DNA from: Capronia americana
Taxonomy: Eukaryota > Ascomycota > Eurotiomycetes > Chaetothyriales > Herpotrichiellaceae
Assembly: GCA_016110215.1 (NCBI GenBank)
Contig: JADWQD010000018.1
Span: 744,001 to 808,000 of the forward strand
Direction of reading: 5' to 3'
DNA: 64,000 nucleotides
Every line of letters starts with the position of its first letter. Within the stretch, counting starts at the first letter, position 1. Below the pieces are notes generated by a model. That model had not been told where the DNA came from, made no database searches, and saw only the letters and a list, made by a program, of their open reading frames with translations. Shown piece after piece: positions 1 to 12,265 of this stretch. The translations under genes were made by a program, and so were the position numbers.

Positions 1-2418
1 TACGATTCTCCCCGATCAGGATATGGCAGCCCTGGCCTACCGGCAAGAAATATGCCTCCTCCGCGTCAGGTCGGCCATCAGCAAAGTTCTAGTAGAGGCG
101 GGGGCGGCCATAGACCACAGGGGGGCGCTTTGACTCTACAGCCTACAAAAGCACCTGACAATACGTTCACCTTTCGAAACCTGGTGGCAGTCTCGAGCCA
201 GGACTTCCCTCCCGCCTACGATGGCACCGACATCTTCCTCCTAATTAACGGCATGTACGTGGTCTCGGCACGACCTCTTGATCCGTTCCCACGAGGCACT
301 ATTGGCCTGTCAGAACCGCAGCGATCATGGATGGGTGTGGCATTGACAGATCTACTGCAAGCGGAAGTCTATGACCCTTTCACCCAGGGTGGACAAGCAT
401 ATATTGGTGCTATGGATATCGAACTTGGCTTTGCTAGTACCAGAAAGACGACAGATACGCCCTACGACCAAGATGACTTGGCTAAAGAAATTATCAAGGT
501 AAGATGCCGAAGACCGCGACGGGGTTAACATCACACTGACACGAGACAGCTGTTCCAAAATCAGATGTTCGCTCCGAGCCAGAGATTCCTGATGGACCTC
601 AGGAGCATTCCCCTGAACCTGACTGTCAAGACCGTCCAATTGGCCGACTTGAGCGAGAAGGCCGCTCCGACGACATCCGACCCGCATGCCAGAGGGATCT
701 TGACACCCCAGACCCAGATCAATTTCTTCAAGGATGGCAAGACGCCGATAAATTTGAAGGCCTCGTCAAGACGACCAGCCGCAAATTCCATCATTGCTCC
801 CGACTTCAAATTCGAAGACATGGGTATTGGTGGTTTAGACTCCGAATTCGTCACTATTTTCCGGAGGGCGTTCGCTTCAAGAGTATTTCCTCCTGGGTTG
901 GTCGAGAAACTAGGCATTCAGCACGTCAAGGGGATCCTGCTTTACGGTCCTCCTGGCACCGGCAAGACGTTGATCGCCCGACAGATCGGAAAGATGCTCA
1001 ATGCAAGAGAGCCAAAAGTCATCAACGGTCCCGAAGTTTTGAACAAATATGTCGGCCAATCCGAGGAGAATATTCGTAAACTCTTCGCCGACGCCGAGAA
1101 AGAGTACAAAGAAAAGGGCGACGAGTCAGGTCTGCACATCATCATCTTTGATGAACTGGACGCGGTATGCAAGCAAAGAGGCAGCGGTGGCGGCGGCGGC
1201 ACTGGCGTCGGTGACAGCGTGGTGAACCAACTTCTCTCAAAACTCGACGGTGTCGACCAACTCAACAATATCCTCTTGATCGGCATGACGAATCGAAAAG
1301 ACATGATTGACGACGCTCTCCTCCGTCCCGGTCGCCTCGAATTACACATGGAAATCGCCCTTCCGGACGAACATGGTCGTGCTCAAATCCTCAAAATCCA
1401 TACCGAGAAGATGCGTGTTAACCATGTTCTCGACCCTGATGTCGATGTGACGGAACTGGCGCACAGGACCAAGAATTTCTCCGGCGCTGAGATCGCCGGC
1501 TTGGTCAAATCAGCCACATCCTTTGCCTTTTCTCGGCACATCAAAGTCGGCACCATGGCAGGCATCACGGACGACGTCGCCGACATGAAAGTGAAACAAC
1601 AGGACTTCGAGAATGCGTTGGAAGAAGTCAAGCCCGCGTTTGGTGTCTCCGAAGAGGAACTCAGCTACTGTCTCCGCGGCGGCGTGATTCACTTCAGCCA
1701 GTATATCAAAGACGTGCTCGAAGAAGGCAACCTCTTTGTCGAACAAGTACGCAACCCGGAGTCCACACCTCTCTTCTCTGTCTGTCTACACGGTCCTCCC
1801 GGGTGCGGCAAAACTGCTCTGGCCGCAAAGATCGCCATCGACAGCGGCTACCCGTTCATCAAACTGATCAGCAACAAAGACACGCTCGAGATGTCCGAGT
1901 CCCAAAAGATCGGATATCTGTCCAAAGTGTTCATGGATGCGTACAAGTCACCCATGTCCTGCGTTGTCCTCGACGATATAGAGGAATATACCGAGTGGAC
2001 GCCTATCGGGCCACGCTTCAGCAACCCCATCCTCAAGTCGCTGGTCGCACTGTTGCGCAAGGCGCCTCCCCCGGGCCGAAGTCTACTGATCATCGTAACG
2101 GCAACAGAACGCTCCGTGCTGCAACAGCTCGACTTCTGGAGGCACTTCAACAGCGACATCCCCGTCGCGAACGTCCGCACCTACGACGAACTAGAGCACA
2201 TTATGAATGAATCCAAGACGTTCCAAGGCGGGGAGGTCGCCAAGGCGATTGCCGAGATCAAGGACATCACACGCTCGGATGCAGTCGGCGTCGGCGTCAA
2301 GCACGTCTTACAGGCCATCGAGACCGCCAAGTTCGATACGGACAGAGTTAGCAGATTTGCAGGCACGCTTAGTAGGAGTATTGCAGAGCGAGGCGATGGA
2401 GGGAGCGCCTTTAGATAA
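1..2418 (+). CDS. sec18: Sec18/NSF vesicle-fusion AAA+ ATPase (5' end outside window)
   Basis: NSF is the hexameric AAA+ ATPase that, with alpha-SNAP (Sec17), disassembles cis-SNARE complexes after membrane fusion throughout the secretory pathway. The reading frame is open from base 1, so the extreme N terminus lies upstream. Exons are 1-498 and 550-2418 with a 51-bp phase-0 intron. The visible part is 788 residues, against about 758 in yeast Sec18, so little is missing. In order: a Gly-rich lead, the substrate-binding N domain, D1 ATPase with Walker A GPPGTGKT (946-969) and Walker B IIIFDELDAV (about 1138-1167), then D2 with Walker A GPPGCGKT (1792-1815) and a degenerate VVLDDIEEY. A Gly-rich loop SGGGGGTG follows D1 Walker B. 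It converges on the GH67 gene with 297 bp between the stops. Confidence 0.95.
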
Positions 2419-2715
2419 GAGGACGGGGCGGGGCATGGTTGCCCCTGGCGTTGTGTATAATGTGACAAAGTTACTAGATCCTGAGGGCGTCTGGGCGTCC
2501 TAAGAGTATGTACCTACCTACCCACACCATGCATGCAGATTAAACAACCCGGACGAAGAATGGAATTGTGTCGGGGTCAAATTGTCTATTTTTTTTCAAT
2601 GTCGTACAGTGCCGCACTGTACTTTAGATCCGGCTCCCATGAAGCGACAGCTCTAACTTCTACACAGTATGCCAGCGTCTTTTAAGCAACATACTACGTA
2701 CTACGGGTACTGAAG

Positions 2716-5478
2716 TTAGTCGACAACCCCCAAGGGCAACACCGAGATATAATCGAGCGGCGCTGGCTCAACACCATCGGCCACGCCCGTAATCTTCAGG
2801 ACATCGCCCCTCCCGATCGTCACGTTGCGGAAGGTAATCCTCGTGGCAGAGTGGCCGTCCAGATAGATCTGTACGTGTAGGCATATTTGTCAGCATCTGA
2901 TCTGTCTATGCGCCGACCTGGCTGCCCGCCGGCTTCCCTCCCCGAACGCAAATCGAGATAGGAAAAGACCCAACGAAAGGCAAGTCGAAAATGATATACA
3001 AACAAAACGAAAGGATTAGAGGGAATGCGAGAACTTACACTCGGCGTGTGTCCGATCGTGTCTTCCAGATTGCCAACCCAGGCCCCGATTTGCCGCCCTC
3101 CGATCGACAGGGTATACTGCGCCTTGCCGCCGTAGAGGTCATAATAGTTGACCGCAACATTGTACGTTCCATTCTGGACGGTCAGGGTGGTGGTTGCGGT
3201 GCCGGTCGTGGCGTTCGCTGAAGTCACAATCGCAGTGACGTTACTTGCAGCCTCGAATGGCGAGACGGTGTATAATTCGTAATTCGTCAGATTCATGCTC
3301 TCGGCCTCGATCCGGTGCGGATGGTTGCCGACTCGGTTCTGCGCATCCGGGATGCCAGAAAGATTGTGGTAGAAGTTGTTGATCGCGTCGCGCCACACGA
3401 GCGAATGGCCCGCCTGATACGTCAGACGGAAAAGCGTCTCGTTATACCTCTGCGAGTCGATCTTTCCTTTTAGGGCTTCCCACTGGGTGGGGAAGGTTTG
3501 GGCAGTTTCGGCGCCGGCGTAGTGCGCGTTGTAGAAGTGTTGGATGACCGTCTCGCCGGACTGGAGCGGCGTCGTGTAATTAACGTGGTGGAACCAGAGG
3601 AGCAAATTGTCCGGGGTGGTGGAGATGTTCTCGTACACGGCAGCCACTTCGACGGGGTATTGTCCTGCGAAGCCGGTGCCGTTGGAGACGGTCCTGTCCA
3701 TACCAATAGAGTCGTGGTCGGCGCGGGTCCATTGGCCCCAGGGGTTGCCGTCCTGCGACTGCGGGTTTGGCCCGTAGTGCGTGTACAGGATGTCTGTAAG
3801 GGTTTGGATCCCCAGGTTGCCGGTGTAATTCTCGTACGCGGGCCAGGAGGACATGGACATGTTCGTGATGGCGCTCAAAACGGCCGGGTCGAAACCGAAC
3901 GTCAGGCGAATCCAGTCTTCGAGGATCGACTGGGGGTCGCTAGTAGGATCCCATGCCAGGCGGCCGTAGCCGTACAGGTTGGACATGGAGAGGTGGCTGC
4001 CGAGCCATGTGTTGTTGGTGCCAACGTTGACGACTGCCGCGTATCCTCCGAGGGGCCTGTTGAAGCGCTCACCACTGATGATGTCGCGGACGAGCGACTT
4101 CGTGTGGTTGGCTCGCATGTCGAAGTCGAGTACCGTTTTCCATAGTGGTGGCAGATAGACCAGATGACACTGCTGACCCAGGTATTCTTGTGTAACTTCC
4201 AGCTCGATTGATGTGCTCGTGTTTCGCAGGTAAGCGAAGAGAGGCGAAGCAGGCTCGCGAACCTGGAAGTCGATCGGACCGTACTTGATTTGCACAAGAG
4301 CATTTTCGGCAAATTTACCATCCAGTCCGGTGAAAAACTGTACGGCTGCGTTTGCACGGTCTTCGGTCCAGACTGATTCGTTCAAATGAACGCTGTCATA
4401 CACAAACGCTCGGAAGACGAGTATGCCACCATGAGGCTGCAAGGCGTTGGCGAACAGATTTGCTCCTTCCGCCAGAGTACGGTTGTACGTCAATGGACCT
4501 GGTTGGCCTTCCGAATTCGCTTTGACCAGGTAGCCTGCCATATCAGGTATGCGAGCGTAGAGGGTGTCGGTCACATTCTGCCACCAGTCGATAACTTGGG
4601 GATCCAGCGGATCAAATGTGCTGAGATTTCCATACACAAGATTAGATGTTGGAGACGCAAAGTTGAGGGCGATACCGACTCGCACACCGTATGGGCGAAA
4701 GGTATCGGCTATCCTCCCGAGCCCCTCCACATTCTGAGTCGTGAGAATCGATGCGTTGGCGTTGACATTGTTCACAACAATGGCATTGACACCGACCGAT
4801 GCCAAAAGACGCGCGTACTGTGTGATTCGGTCGAGACTGTTGACTTTGACGGTTCCGTTGGAGAAGAAAATCGATGGGCCGCCGTAGCCTCGCTCGATCG
4901 ATCCGTCGAGGTTATCCTAGGAATTGCTGTCAGCCCGGTCCATAATGAGCCCAGACTAGGCCACGTGTGTAGCTTACCCATTGGTTCACCCATCGCACGG
5001 GAGCGCTCGGATTGGAAGCATATGCCACCTCTGAGAAGTTACCTTGCGCTAGCATTGACAGGTACTGGAACGCGCCATACAGCGCACCTCGTTCATTGTG
5101 ACCCAGAATCTGAACGCTAGAGCCTGTCGTGTTGAGAAAGTAACCGTCGTCCTCAAGTTGAGGGATCTTCGGTGCACCGCCGAACGTGTTGGCATACTCT
5201 GCAACCGTGCCGACCACGATGGAGGAGGCAGCGTTGCTGAGCTGGTAACTCGTTGGATAGATCACATCGAGACTGCGATTGAAGATGCCCGAAAGTCCTT
5301 TCTGCAGCTCCGTAGCGGCAGCATGTACCGGGCCATTCGATGTAGCATTTAGAGAGACAATGTTTGTTGGCAGGCTGGACGCATTCGCATTAGGCACAGG
5401 TGCATACCGTAGCCAGGCATTGATGCCAGTTTCTGCACCGGCAAGGCCAACAGCCGCGAGCAGAAGGAGAGACTGCAT
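2716..5478 (-). CDS. aguA: Secreted alpha-glucuronidase, glycoside hydrolase family 67
   Basis: GH67 enzymes release 4-O-methyl-glucuronic acid from the non-reducing end of xylo-oligosaccharides during hemicellulose breakdown. Exons (minus) are 5478-4978, 4916-3039 and 2868-2716, giving 843 residues, matching fungal AguA (about 841). All three joins are phase 0. The N terminus MQSLLLLAAVGLAGA is a signal peptide followed by mature sequence and many N-glycosylation sequons. The exon 1/2 join recreates the family motif WDNLDGSIERGY; the last exon restores LDGHSATRITF and EPAPLDYISVLP typical of the GH67 C-terminal domain. Start 5478 was chosen over an upstream in-frame codon because it begins the signal peptide and sits about 60 bp below a TATA box. 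Introns are 61 and 170 bp. Confidence 0.95.
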
Positions 5479-5493
5479 GGTTGTGAAGGCGCT

Positions 5494-5803
5494 GGCTAAA
5501 GAGCTTTCCGTCGTCGAGCTTGGACTCCCATCTCTAATATATAGAGGCGATCCCAACCGGCTCTTTGCAGCATCACCTCCGTTTCGGGCTTGGAGCCTGA
5601 TGCATCCCCATACCCCAGGAACAGGAAGCTAAGCTTGCTTGGAGCTTCTCCGTAGAGTTGACTGCAGTCCTCATTGGCCATGGCCACCTGGCTAGCGACC
5701 TATTTCCCTAGAAGAGGAAAACGATCTGCCATTCGGGCCTTTGAGTGCCGACAGGAATATGCAAAGATGGTCCCGGTAGTTGTGACATCAGGGATCGGCT
5801 AAA
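5494..5803. promoter_or_regulatory. XlnR/Xyr1-like boxes (GGCTAA/GGCTAR) upstream of GH67
   Basis: Three matches to the xylanolytic activator core GGCTAR lie in the first 330 bp upstream of the alpha-glucuronidase: GGCTAAA at 5494-5500, GGCTAG at 5690-5695 and GGCTAAA at 5797-5803, all on the plus strand. XlnR is known to control aguA in Aspergillus; that it does so here is inference. Six-base motifs occur by chance, but two exact GGCTAAA heptamers this close are suggestive. Confidence 0.4.
5535..5544 (-). promoter_or_regulatory. TATA box of the GH67 gene
   Basis: CTATATATTA read on the minus strand, about 60 bp upstream of the chosen ATG at 5478. Position and AT content fit a core promoter; it supports the downstream start rather than the in-frame codon at 5556, which lies upstream of the box. 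Confidence 0.5.
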
Positions 5804-6575
5804 CTTCGAGAGTAGAATTCAGGCTATATGCCCAAAGAGAAGCGGAAGAAGATTCAGTGGGCAACAAGGTGACATTATGGGCGGACTTCCCCCCGTGTGG
5901 AATTGAGGCAACAACGGGTGACATTAGAGGTTGAGGCGAACCAACTTGGTGTTGCAAGTGAACGAGAAGTGAGGTGAACTTCAGATTTGTGGTTGCATCG
6001 GGAAATGTTCACCGTAGTCAAGTCGCCTCTACGGTGGAGTTTACCAGAGTGCGCCGTCTCGATTGATGGCGAGATGGTCACCATTGTTTCTCCTCCGCCT
6101 AAGATCAGGCACAAAATGGACGCCGAAATAGACATCTGGCAATTCCATCATGGACTCTGGTTTGCTGAAGTTGCACGCTACCCAGTTTCCCGGGAGGACT
6201 CAGTTATCTCCCTCCCTGGATTTAATACATTGTCAGAATGCTGTTGAGGCCGCAGGTGCGAGTCTTGCCAGTTTCTAACTCTTTCGTTCTCCTCCATCAA
6301 TTCTATGGTACCTTTTCATGGTGGAGGTCACAATCGTCAATGGACTAGAGTTACCCGGGACAAGCGACGATGGTGTGGCAATGTTGCCAGCAACGTCTTT
6401 TGCGGTATTATGTGATTCTGCCCTCCAAAGCCTGTCTGCTGTTCGCGGCCACGAGCGCCTCGGGTACCGCACAGCGATCATGGCTTCAATTGTGCAAGCT
6501 GCACCACTGCACCTGCGCTTACATGGCGAACACGCCGATCAACCGTAACAGCGAGTCTCGGTTCCGATTGAAGCA

Positions 6576-7338
6576 TCACGGGTCCAGGGGATCCATGTTC
6601 TGCGGAACCAGCTCGACAATATACCCATCCTGCCATCCGAGTGTCAGCCCCACCGAGATAAAAGATCCAGAAAAAGCGGGATAAGGATATGATATAACTC
6701 ACCGGATCCTTTACAAACGCAATCTTGCTGAAGACTTTGGCGTACTCTGGGTGAATCTCGCTGTCGGTACCTTTCACCTCGACACCGACCCCTCGCTCAT
6801 TCTCCCAATCACTAATCGGAATGGACTGTCTGGTACAAACTCCTAAATCCTTCACCACCTCGACGCCAGCCTCCTTCAATCGTTGCAGCGCCTTGGGGAC
6901 GTTCGGCACCGTGAATCCCAGATGGCCAAATCCCAGATGTCCTGGTTCATTGCCCGTCGAGTAATATCCAGCCTGCTGCTTCTCCGATCCATGGACGTGA
7001 TAGAGTTCCAACAGGCCTAGCGTGTGTTGCAGATTACCCGCCGTGTCGGCGCCAAACTTGGCGAGGTCCGCTCGATGCTCGTCCGTTTGAGGGTATCCGA
7101 GGTAGTATATTGTGAAAGGACCGACATTCATCGTGAAGACGGTTCTCATCCCCATAAGGTCAACATAGAATGGTATTGATATGGCGGGATCACGAATACG
7201 AAGCATAAAGTGGTTCAACTTGTAGCCGATTGTCGGGTGGTCGGGAGGGAGTGCTGGGTCGGTCTGATGACCATTGGGGAGGAATGCGCCATGAGCAAAA
7301 GGCGTCGGTTGTTTCTGTTGCCCAGAAGAGGACGCCAT
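6576..7338 (-). CDS. Glyoxalase I (lactoylglutathione lyase)
   Basis: Converts the hemithioacetal of methylglyoxal and glutathione to S-lactoylglutathione, a cytosolic metal-dependent detoxification. Exons (minus) are 7338-6703 and 6629-6576 (73-bp intron), 229 residues, a single-domain enzyme like human GLO1 rather than the duplicated yeast Glo1 (about 326). All four metal-ligand positions of the vicinal-oxygen-chelate fold are visible: His in KLNHFMLRIRDP, Glu in LGLLELYHVHG, His in GFGHLGFTV and, restored by splicing to the tiny last exon, Glu in DGYIVELVPQN. An unspliced reading would lose the last ligand, so the intron is well supported. No targeting peptide is seen. Confidence 0.93.
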
Positions 7339-8366
7339 GACGGAGGACCGAAGTGAGAGACAATTCTCTCGCAGCTCGTGCCCACACGACCTGAACTCTC
7401 GTTTGGAGCCTCCTGGCTAGAAGATCGTTCTAGCGGCAAAGAAGTGTGTTCAAAAAGATTAGAATCCAGGGAAAGTAGATTCTGGGGTTGAAGCGAGGAC
7501 GCAGATCCCAATGCAAAGAACTTATAAAAGCTTTTGGAAGCGACGACCTGCCTTCGGAATACGGTCGCGACTGTAAGACGAGACTTGGAGAGAAGTTTAA
7601 CAACCACCATGAACGCGACAAAATGTATCTAGGAGAATCCACGATCCAGACTCCGGCAAACGAAACGCAACGCACCGCAACGCTACTCCCACCTGCTGGG
7701 ATCTGGAGCTCCAGCCTCCGAGCCCCTCCTCCTCCACCCTCCCCGCTGTCTAAACGTTCAATGTGAAAAGAGCCCATGCGTAAGCAGGTGATCATCCCAC
7801 CGCACCGGCACCGGCGTGCCCATCCGCATGAAAGCGGCTGTTCAAATGCACAAAACACTCGTCTTCCCGCAAACCCAGTGTGCCAGTGTCCCCAGTTAAG
7901 CCGTTTCGAGCCCGGGATGAACCCATTTTCGCGGCGGCATGCCTAAAAGGCTCTAGTTCGCTTCCGGTCATTGCCCATTCACGCTTGGGGGAAGTCGGAG
8001 AAAACCCGACACGGGGCCCAGACATTAAGTATGTGGCCACAACTTGAACGTGTCTTTGTCGAAGTTGGAGTCGATTGTACATGGGATGAGAATTACAATG
8101 CAAGATCAGTGTCCTCATATTGGACGAGGCTGAGGCAGTAGTAGAGCTGCGTGGAATGAGGACGAGAGAGGGGGCATTCGTTCAAGTGAACACAAAGCTT
8201 GAGGCTCCTCATAAACTCCCGGTCAAGACTTCACTTTTACTGATCTTGACTTCCAATCACTAGAGCATTCGTCACAGGTATGAGACTCGTGATGCCTCGC
8301 CTGTCTGTGTGAAGGCAACTACAAGCCTAACCTGGCTGAACCTCGTTTTTTCCTGCAACTCGTCTC
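7339..8366. other. Intergenic, glyoxalase promoter / ALDH 3' flank
   Basis: About 1.0 kb upstream of the glyoxalase start and downstream of the aldehyde dehydrogenase stop. Only short, overlapping, low-complexity open frames; no gene or RNA recognised. Confidence 0.45.
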
Positions 8367-9871
8367 TCAAGCAAGACCCAACGCCTGCTTGTAGGCTGCC
8401 TCGGCCAATGGCTCGCCCAGGACAGCATAGGGCGGCATGAACGCTTTGATCAGATCCGCGTTGCCCTTTCCGCGGGTGAACACACCTCTTGGATTTGAGA
8501 ACTCCCGGAATCCCTCAATGCCATGGTGACGACCCATGCCGCTGTTTCCCGAACCTCCGAAGGGAAGAGAAGGGAGCGCTCCCTGTAGAGCGGCACAATT
8601 GATCGCAGCCCCGCCCGAGTTGGTATTATTGATGATCTTGTTGGCGGCGTCGATGTCGTCGCCGAAGACATAGAGGCCAAGAGGCCGCTCGCCTGCGTTG
8701 ATTTCGTCGATGGCGGCATCGAGGTCGTCATATGGAATAATGGGCAGGACCGGCCCGAAAATCTCATCTTGCATGACTTCCAGGTCTCGCGGCGGGTCGA
8801 CAAGGAGCGTCAACGGGAGTTGTCGCTTGGTATTCTCCTTTGGTATTTCACCTCCGAGTCTGATTGACTTGACGCCAGCCTTTTCAGCCTCACCCACCAA
8901 CCTATTGATGCGATCGACATGGCGCTGGGAAATTATGCCCGTGTTGTCGGTGGATGAGGCATAGTCGGACAGTTTCGAGTTGAACAGGTTCACGGCGGCG
9001 TGGGTGAATCCAGACACCTCCGCTCGAGGACAAAGGACGTAGTCGACCGAAATGCACATTTGACCATTCTTCAACAATTTCGTGCCCAAAATGGTCTCGA
9101 TGTTCTCGTCGCTGACTGATCCATGCTGCATAATTGCTGGGCATTTCCCACCGAGCTCGAGCGTCACGGGCACTAAATTCTTCGACGCTTCTCCCATCAC
9201 AAGCTTGCCAACCCCTGGATTGCCGGTGTATAAGATGTGGTTGAACTTTAGTTGCGAAAAGCGTTTCGAGAGCTCCAGGCCGCCGTTCACTACCGTGACG
9301 AGATCCTCGGGATACGTCTCTTTGACCATCTTGGCCAAGAGAGCGCCAGTCGAAGGAGTATACTCAGAGGGCTTGATGATCACGCGGTTCCCAGCCGCAA
9401 GCATCTCGCAGAGCGGACCCAACGATAGATCGAGGGGGAAGTTCCATGCTACAGTGGATTGTTCGAATTAATAGGGGCCTGAGAAAGGAAACGAAAAGCC
9501 GCCCACTTACGGACGATGTTCCCAATCACGCCCTTGGGCTGGTAGCGGACCTCTGCCGTGGCGTTCGCGTACATGTGAGGGTCGGTCTCCCTGTAGTCAA
9601 CCGCAGTCCACTTGTCAATCTGGGAGAGCACGTATGCAGCCCTCCCAGCCACACCGAGGACTTCGATCATGTCGGTGGCCGCGGTTGGATGAGAGCCGAA
9701 GTCTTTGGTCAGGGCTTCCCTGATGGCATCTCGGTTTGCAAGGACCATGGCCGGGATCTTGCTGATGTTGGCCTTCCGCTCTTCGATCGAGGGGTACTGG
9801 TTCTTCAAAAATGCTTTCTTCTGGAGTGCGAGCGCATCCTCGAGTTGCTTGATAGCTGCCGCGTCTGACAT
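8367..9871 (-). CDS. Aldehyde dehydrogenase, ALDH3 (fatty/aromatic aldehyde) family
   Basis: NAD(P)-dependent oxidation of medium/long-chain or apocarotenal-type aldehydes. Exons (minus) are 9871-9511 and 9448-8367 (62-bp intron), 480 residues. The join recreates the ALDH cofactor motif IVPWNFPLDL. Also visible are the general-base Glu in LELGGKCPAI, the nucleophile Cys in NGQMCISVDY, and EIFGPVLPI. Length and order fit ALDH3 (yeast Hfd1, Neurospora YLO-1 types), but the C-terminal membrane helix of many fatty-aldehyde dehydrogenases is absent, so it is probably soluble. An in-frame upstream Met at 9997 exists; 9871 is preferred because the family N terminus starts there. Substrate cannot be told from sequence. 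Confidence 0.9.
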
Positions 9872-11229
9872 GGCCGAACGCTCTATTGGGGTACGTAGCA
9901 ATATATTCTCCGGGTATGACCTAGAATCGAAGACCAAGAGCAAGATCCTCTCTAAGGAGCGATGGACGCGTGTGGGCGGAATCAATCTTATATCCAAAGA
10001 GTGCAGTCGTAAGAAAGCTGAGTAGTGGTGAGACTCGGCCTAGAGGCCTGATATCGATCGAAGCCCCAGAGCATGCCTCGGAGGCCTTGTGCGATGCCAG
10101 AGCGCACTCAGGCTTGCCATTTGCTTGGCTCACGGTTCCCGAGGATATTCGTGCTGTACGAAAATGACGACCCTATGTACGAGTCACCATCAACTCCGCT
10201 GCAGCAGTAGGGTCTACGGCTGCTATTCTCCCGCAGAAGGAGCCGCTGGAGAGGCCTTCCACTAGTCTCCTTCGCTTCCCCGCATGTAGAGCCGCTCACT
10301 TGCCGCCCGATCTGGATTTACATAAATAAGGATAGCTTAATAGCAGATCTTCTCTCCTGGCACCAACAATCCAATATCAAATACTCCGTACGAGCTACGA
10401 GGACATCCTCTACGCATCTCTTCGACATAATGCGGCGCTGTGGCAATGCCTCCTCCGCAGTATATCAATCATTGATGATGTCGTCGACAACGATAACTAT
10501 ATACCCCGACCGCAAGCCCATGGGAGGTGAAGACCCAAACCGCAAGATACAGTACCATAATATACACGACAGATGAGACGGATCGACTAACTACAGTACC
10601 TTCCTCCAATCCCATGTCGTAGTCTCAACGCAACGGATCATGCGACTGAAAACATATTATGTCGCGGCTAGATTTTCTATGACCGAGCGTTTTGCTGATC
10701 TTCGTCGAGTGAACCTGGTCTGACAAACACTTGTCCATGCATGATACCTCATTGAGAAATTCCGTCACAGCAAAGGACGGAGGAGAGAGGACAAGGACAG
10801 GACAAAGAGATACGAGTGGGCCACTTAGTCAGGGATGAAGTGTTAGTGAAGTCAAATAAACTGTTTGATTTCGTCTCGTTTGTCTCGTTTCGTTTCATTC
10901 ATTCCACTTGATGAATCTGCATTTCAATCTGAATTTGGATCTGCTTTTTCTGACCCTCCCCTTTTGTGATGAATCGCTATCCAATGCCATAATGACCGGG
11001 TGGATGAACGACTGGACCAGTAACGTCCAAAAACCGGGATGCAGAAAAAGAAAAGGAAAAAGGAAATATCCGGACAAGAGAGATCGCGCGCGTGTGTGAT
11101 CTCTCTGCGGCTGCGCAGTAGCAAAGGCAGCTAGTAGGAGCAGGGTTGTGGTCGTGTTCCTCCCTCAGGACAAGTTTCCCTCGCATGGAGAGAGAACCCG
11201 TCTCACTGACTGACTGACTGGCTCGGTGC
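9872..11229. other. Intergenic between ALDH and the secreted Cys-rich protein
   Basis: About 1.36 kb. Contains the ALDH promoter and a TACTCCGTA word (10382-10390) that recurs elsewhere in the window. No convincing open frame, tRNA or repeat was seen. Confidence 0.4.
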
Positions 11230-12265
11230 TCAGTTGTCACTTTCGAGGCCCTTGCAACAGCCCGTTGAACAAAAGCCAAGTCCGCCGGCCGTTCCTAGGA
11301 GACCGTTTATCACTTCGGGCATGCAGCAGCACGACTGTCACAATCGCAAATGGTTAGTTAGTCATCTTCGCAGGCTGTTTTGATGGCAAAGGCGTTGCAT
11401 GGGGAGTACAAGGTTAAGACTTCGGACTTACCTCGATGTCACCGTCGTTACAGCACTCACAGTCGTGGATGCAGAGCTTGTCTTCACCTTTGTGGATGCT
11501 GCACTGGCAGAGACTTCCGTCTTCAGTCGGCACGATAGCCTTCCTGGTGAGATACGTCGGCATGGCGGGACTTGTCGCTGCTGTAGTATCCCCCAAGGTG
11601 GTGGCGGCGATCTCGGAAGAGACGGCGCTGAGGACAGAAGACACCTCAGAGAGGACGGACTCGACTGGTGTGGCGGTTGCGCTGACAGTAACACTGACGG
11701 TAGTATTGATGGTGCTGGTCAAGAGAGTTGTGGGTGAAGCTTCGGTCTCGGAGGTGGCGTTACCTAGAAGGGACGAGACATGGCTGAAGATGGATGAAAG
11801 CGGAGGCGTAGCCGTGATTTCAACGGAGGGAGTAGGCTGGATGCTGATGATCGTGGGGAAGAATCCGGTAGACGCAGTGGGCTCAACGCTGACAATCGAG
11901 GGAAACGCATCTGTGAAGACTGGGTCTGTGCTTGAGGAGATGGTGGTCGTCGAGATGGAGTCGGACATGGAGACAATGGGAGTGCTGCTCAAGGTCTGTG
12001 TCTCGGTGATGGTCAAGATCGACCCGCGACTGTGACTGCGACTGTGACTGCGACTGTGACTGCGACTGTGACTGCGACTGTGACTGCGACTGTGACTCTC
12101 GGTCTTCCAAGGCGCAGAGAAGGAGATGTTTGGCCAACCGCTAGGCGGAACATGCTGCATGGTCGAGCCATCCGGATGGACCGGGCGGTGTGGTTCAAAA
12201 GGTGGAAAGGCAGTAGCAAGGGTCGCGAGTCCAGCAAGGACAGAGACACCGAAAAAAGCACGCAT
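11230..12265 (-). CDS. Secreted Ser/Thr-rich protein with SHSR repeat and Cys-rich C terminus
   Basis: Family not recognised. Exons (minus) are 12265-11432 and 11334-11230 (97-bp intron), 312 residues. MRAFFGVSVLAGLATLATA is a clear signal peptide. About 50 residues of Pro-rich sequence lead to six SHSR tetrapeptides, then about 170 residues of Ser/Thr/Val-rich, probably O-glycosylated stalk. The C terminus has a clustered Cys motif: CQCSIHKGEDKLC, HDCECC, then (second exon) SCCCMPEV and FCSTGCC, 14 Cys in about 65 residues. Splicing is supported because exon 2 adds six Cys continuing the same pattern. No GPI signal is obvious. A cell-wall or effector-like secreted protein is a reasonable guess only. 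Confidence 0.75.
12026..12097 (-). repeat. 12-bp minisatellite coding for SHSR
   Basis: Six perfect head-to-tail copies of GCGACTGTGACT on the plus strand (12026-12097). Read on the coding (minus) strand each unit gives Ser-His-Ser-Arg, so copy-number change keeps the frame. It lies within exon 1 of the secreted Cys-rich protein. Confidence 0.95.

Larger units (their letters stand above)
5479..6575. other. Intergenic, GH67 promoter to glyoxalase 3' end
   Basis: About 1.1 kb. The part nearest 5478 is the GH67 promoter (TATA and XlnR-like boxes listed separately). The rest holds only short overlapping open frames without homology that I recognise. Confidence 0.5.

Noticed and set aside
3498..4145. 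215-codon plus-strand frame inside the GH67 gene
   Set aside because: Antisense shadow of a strongly conserved enzyme exon with high GC third positions.
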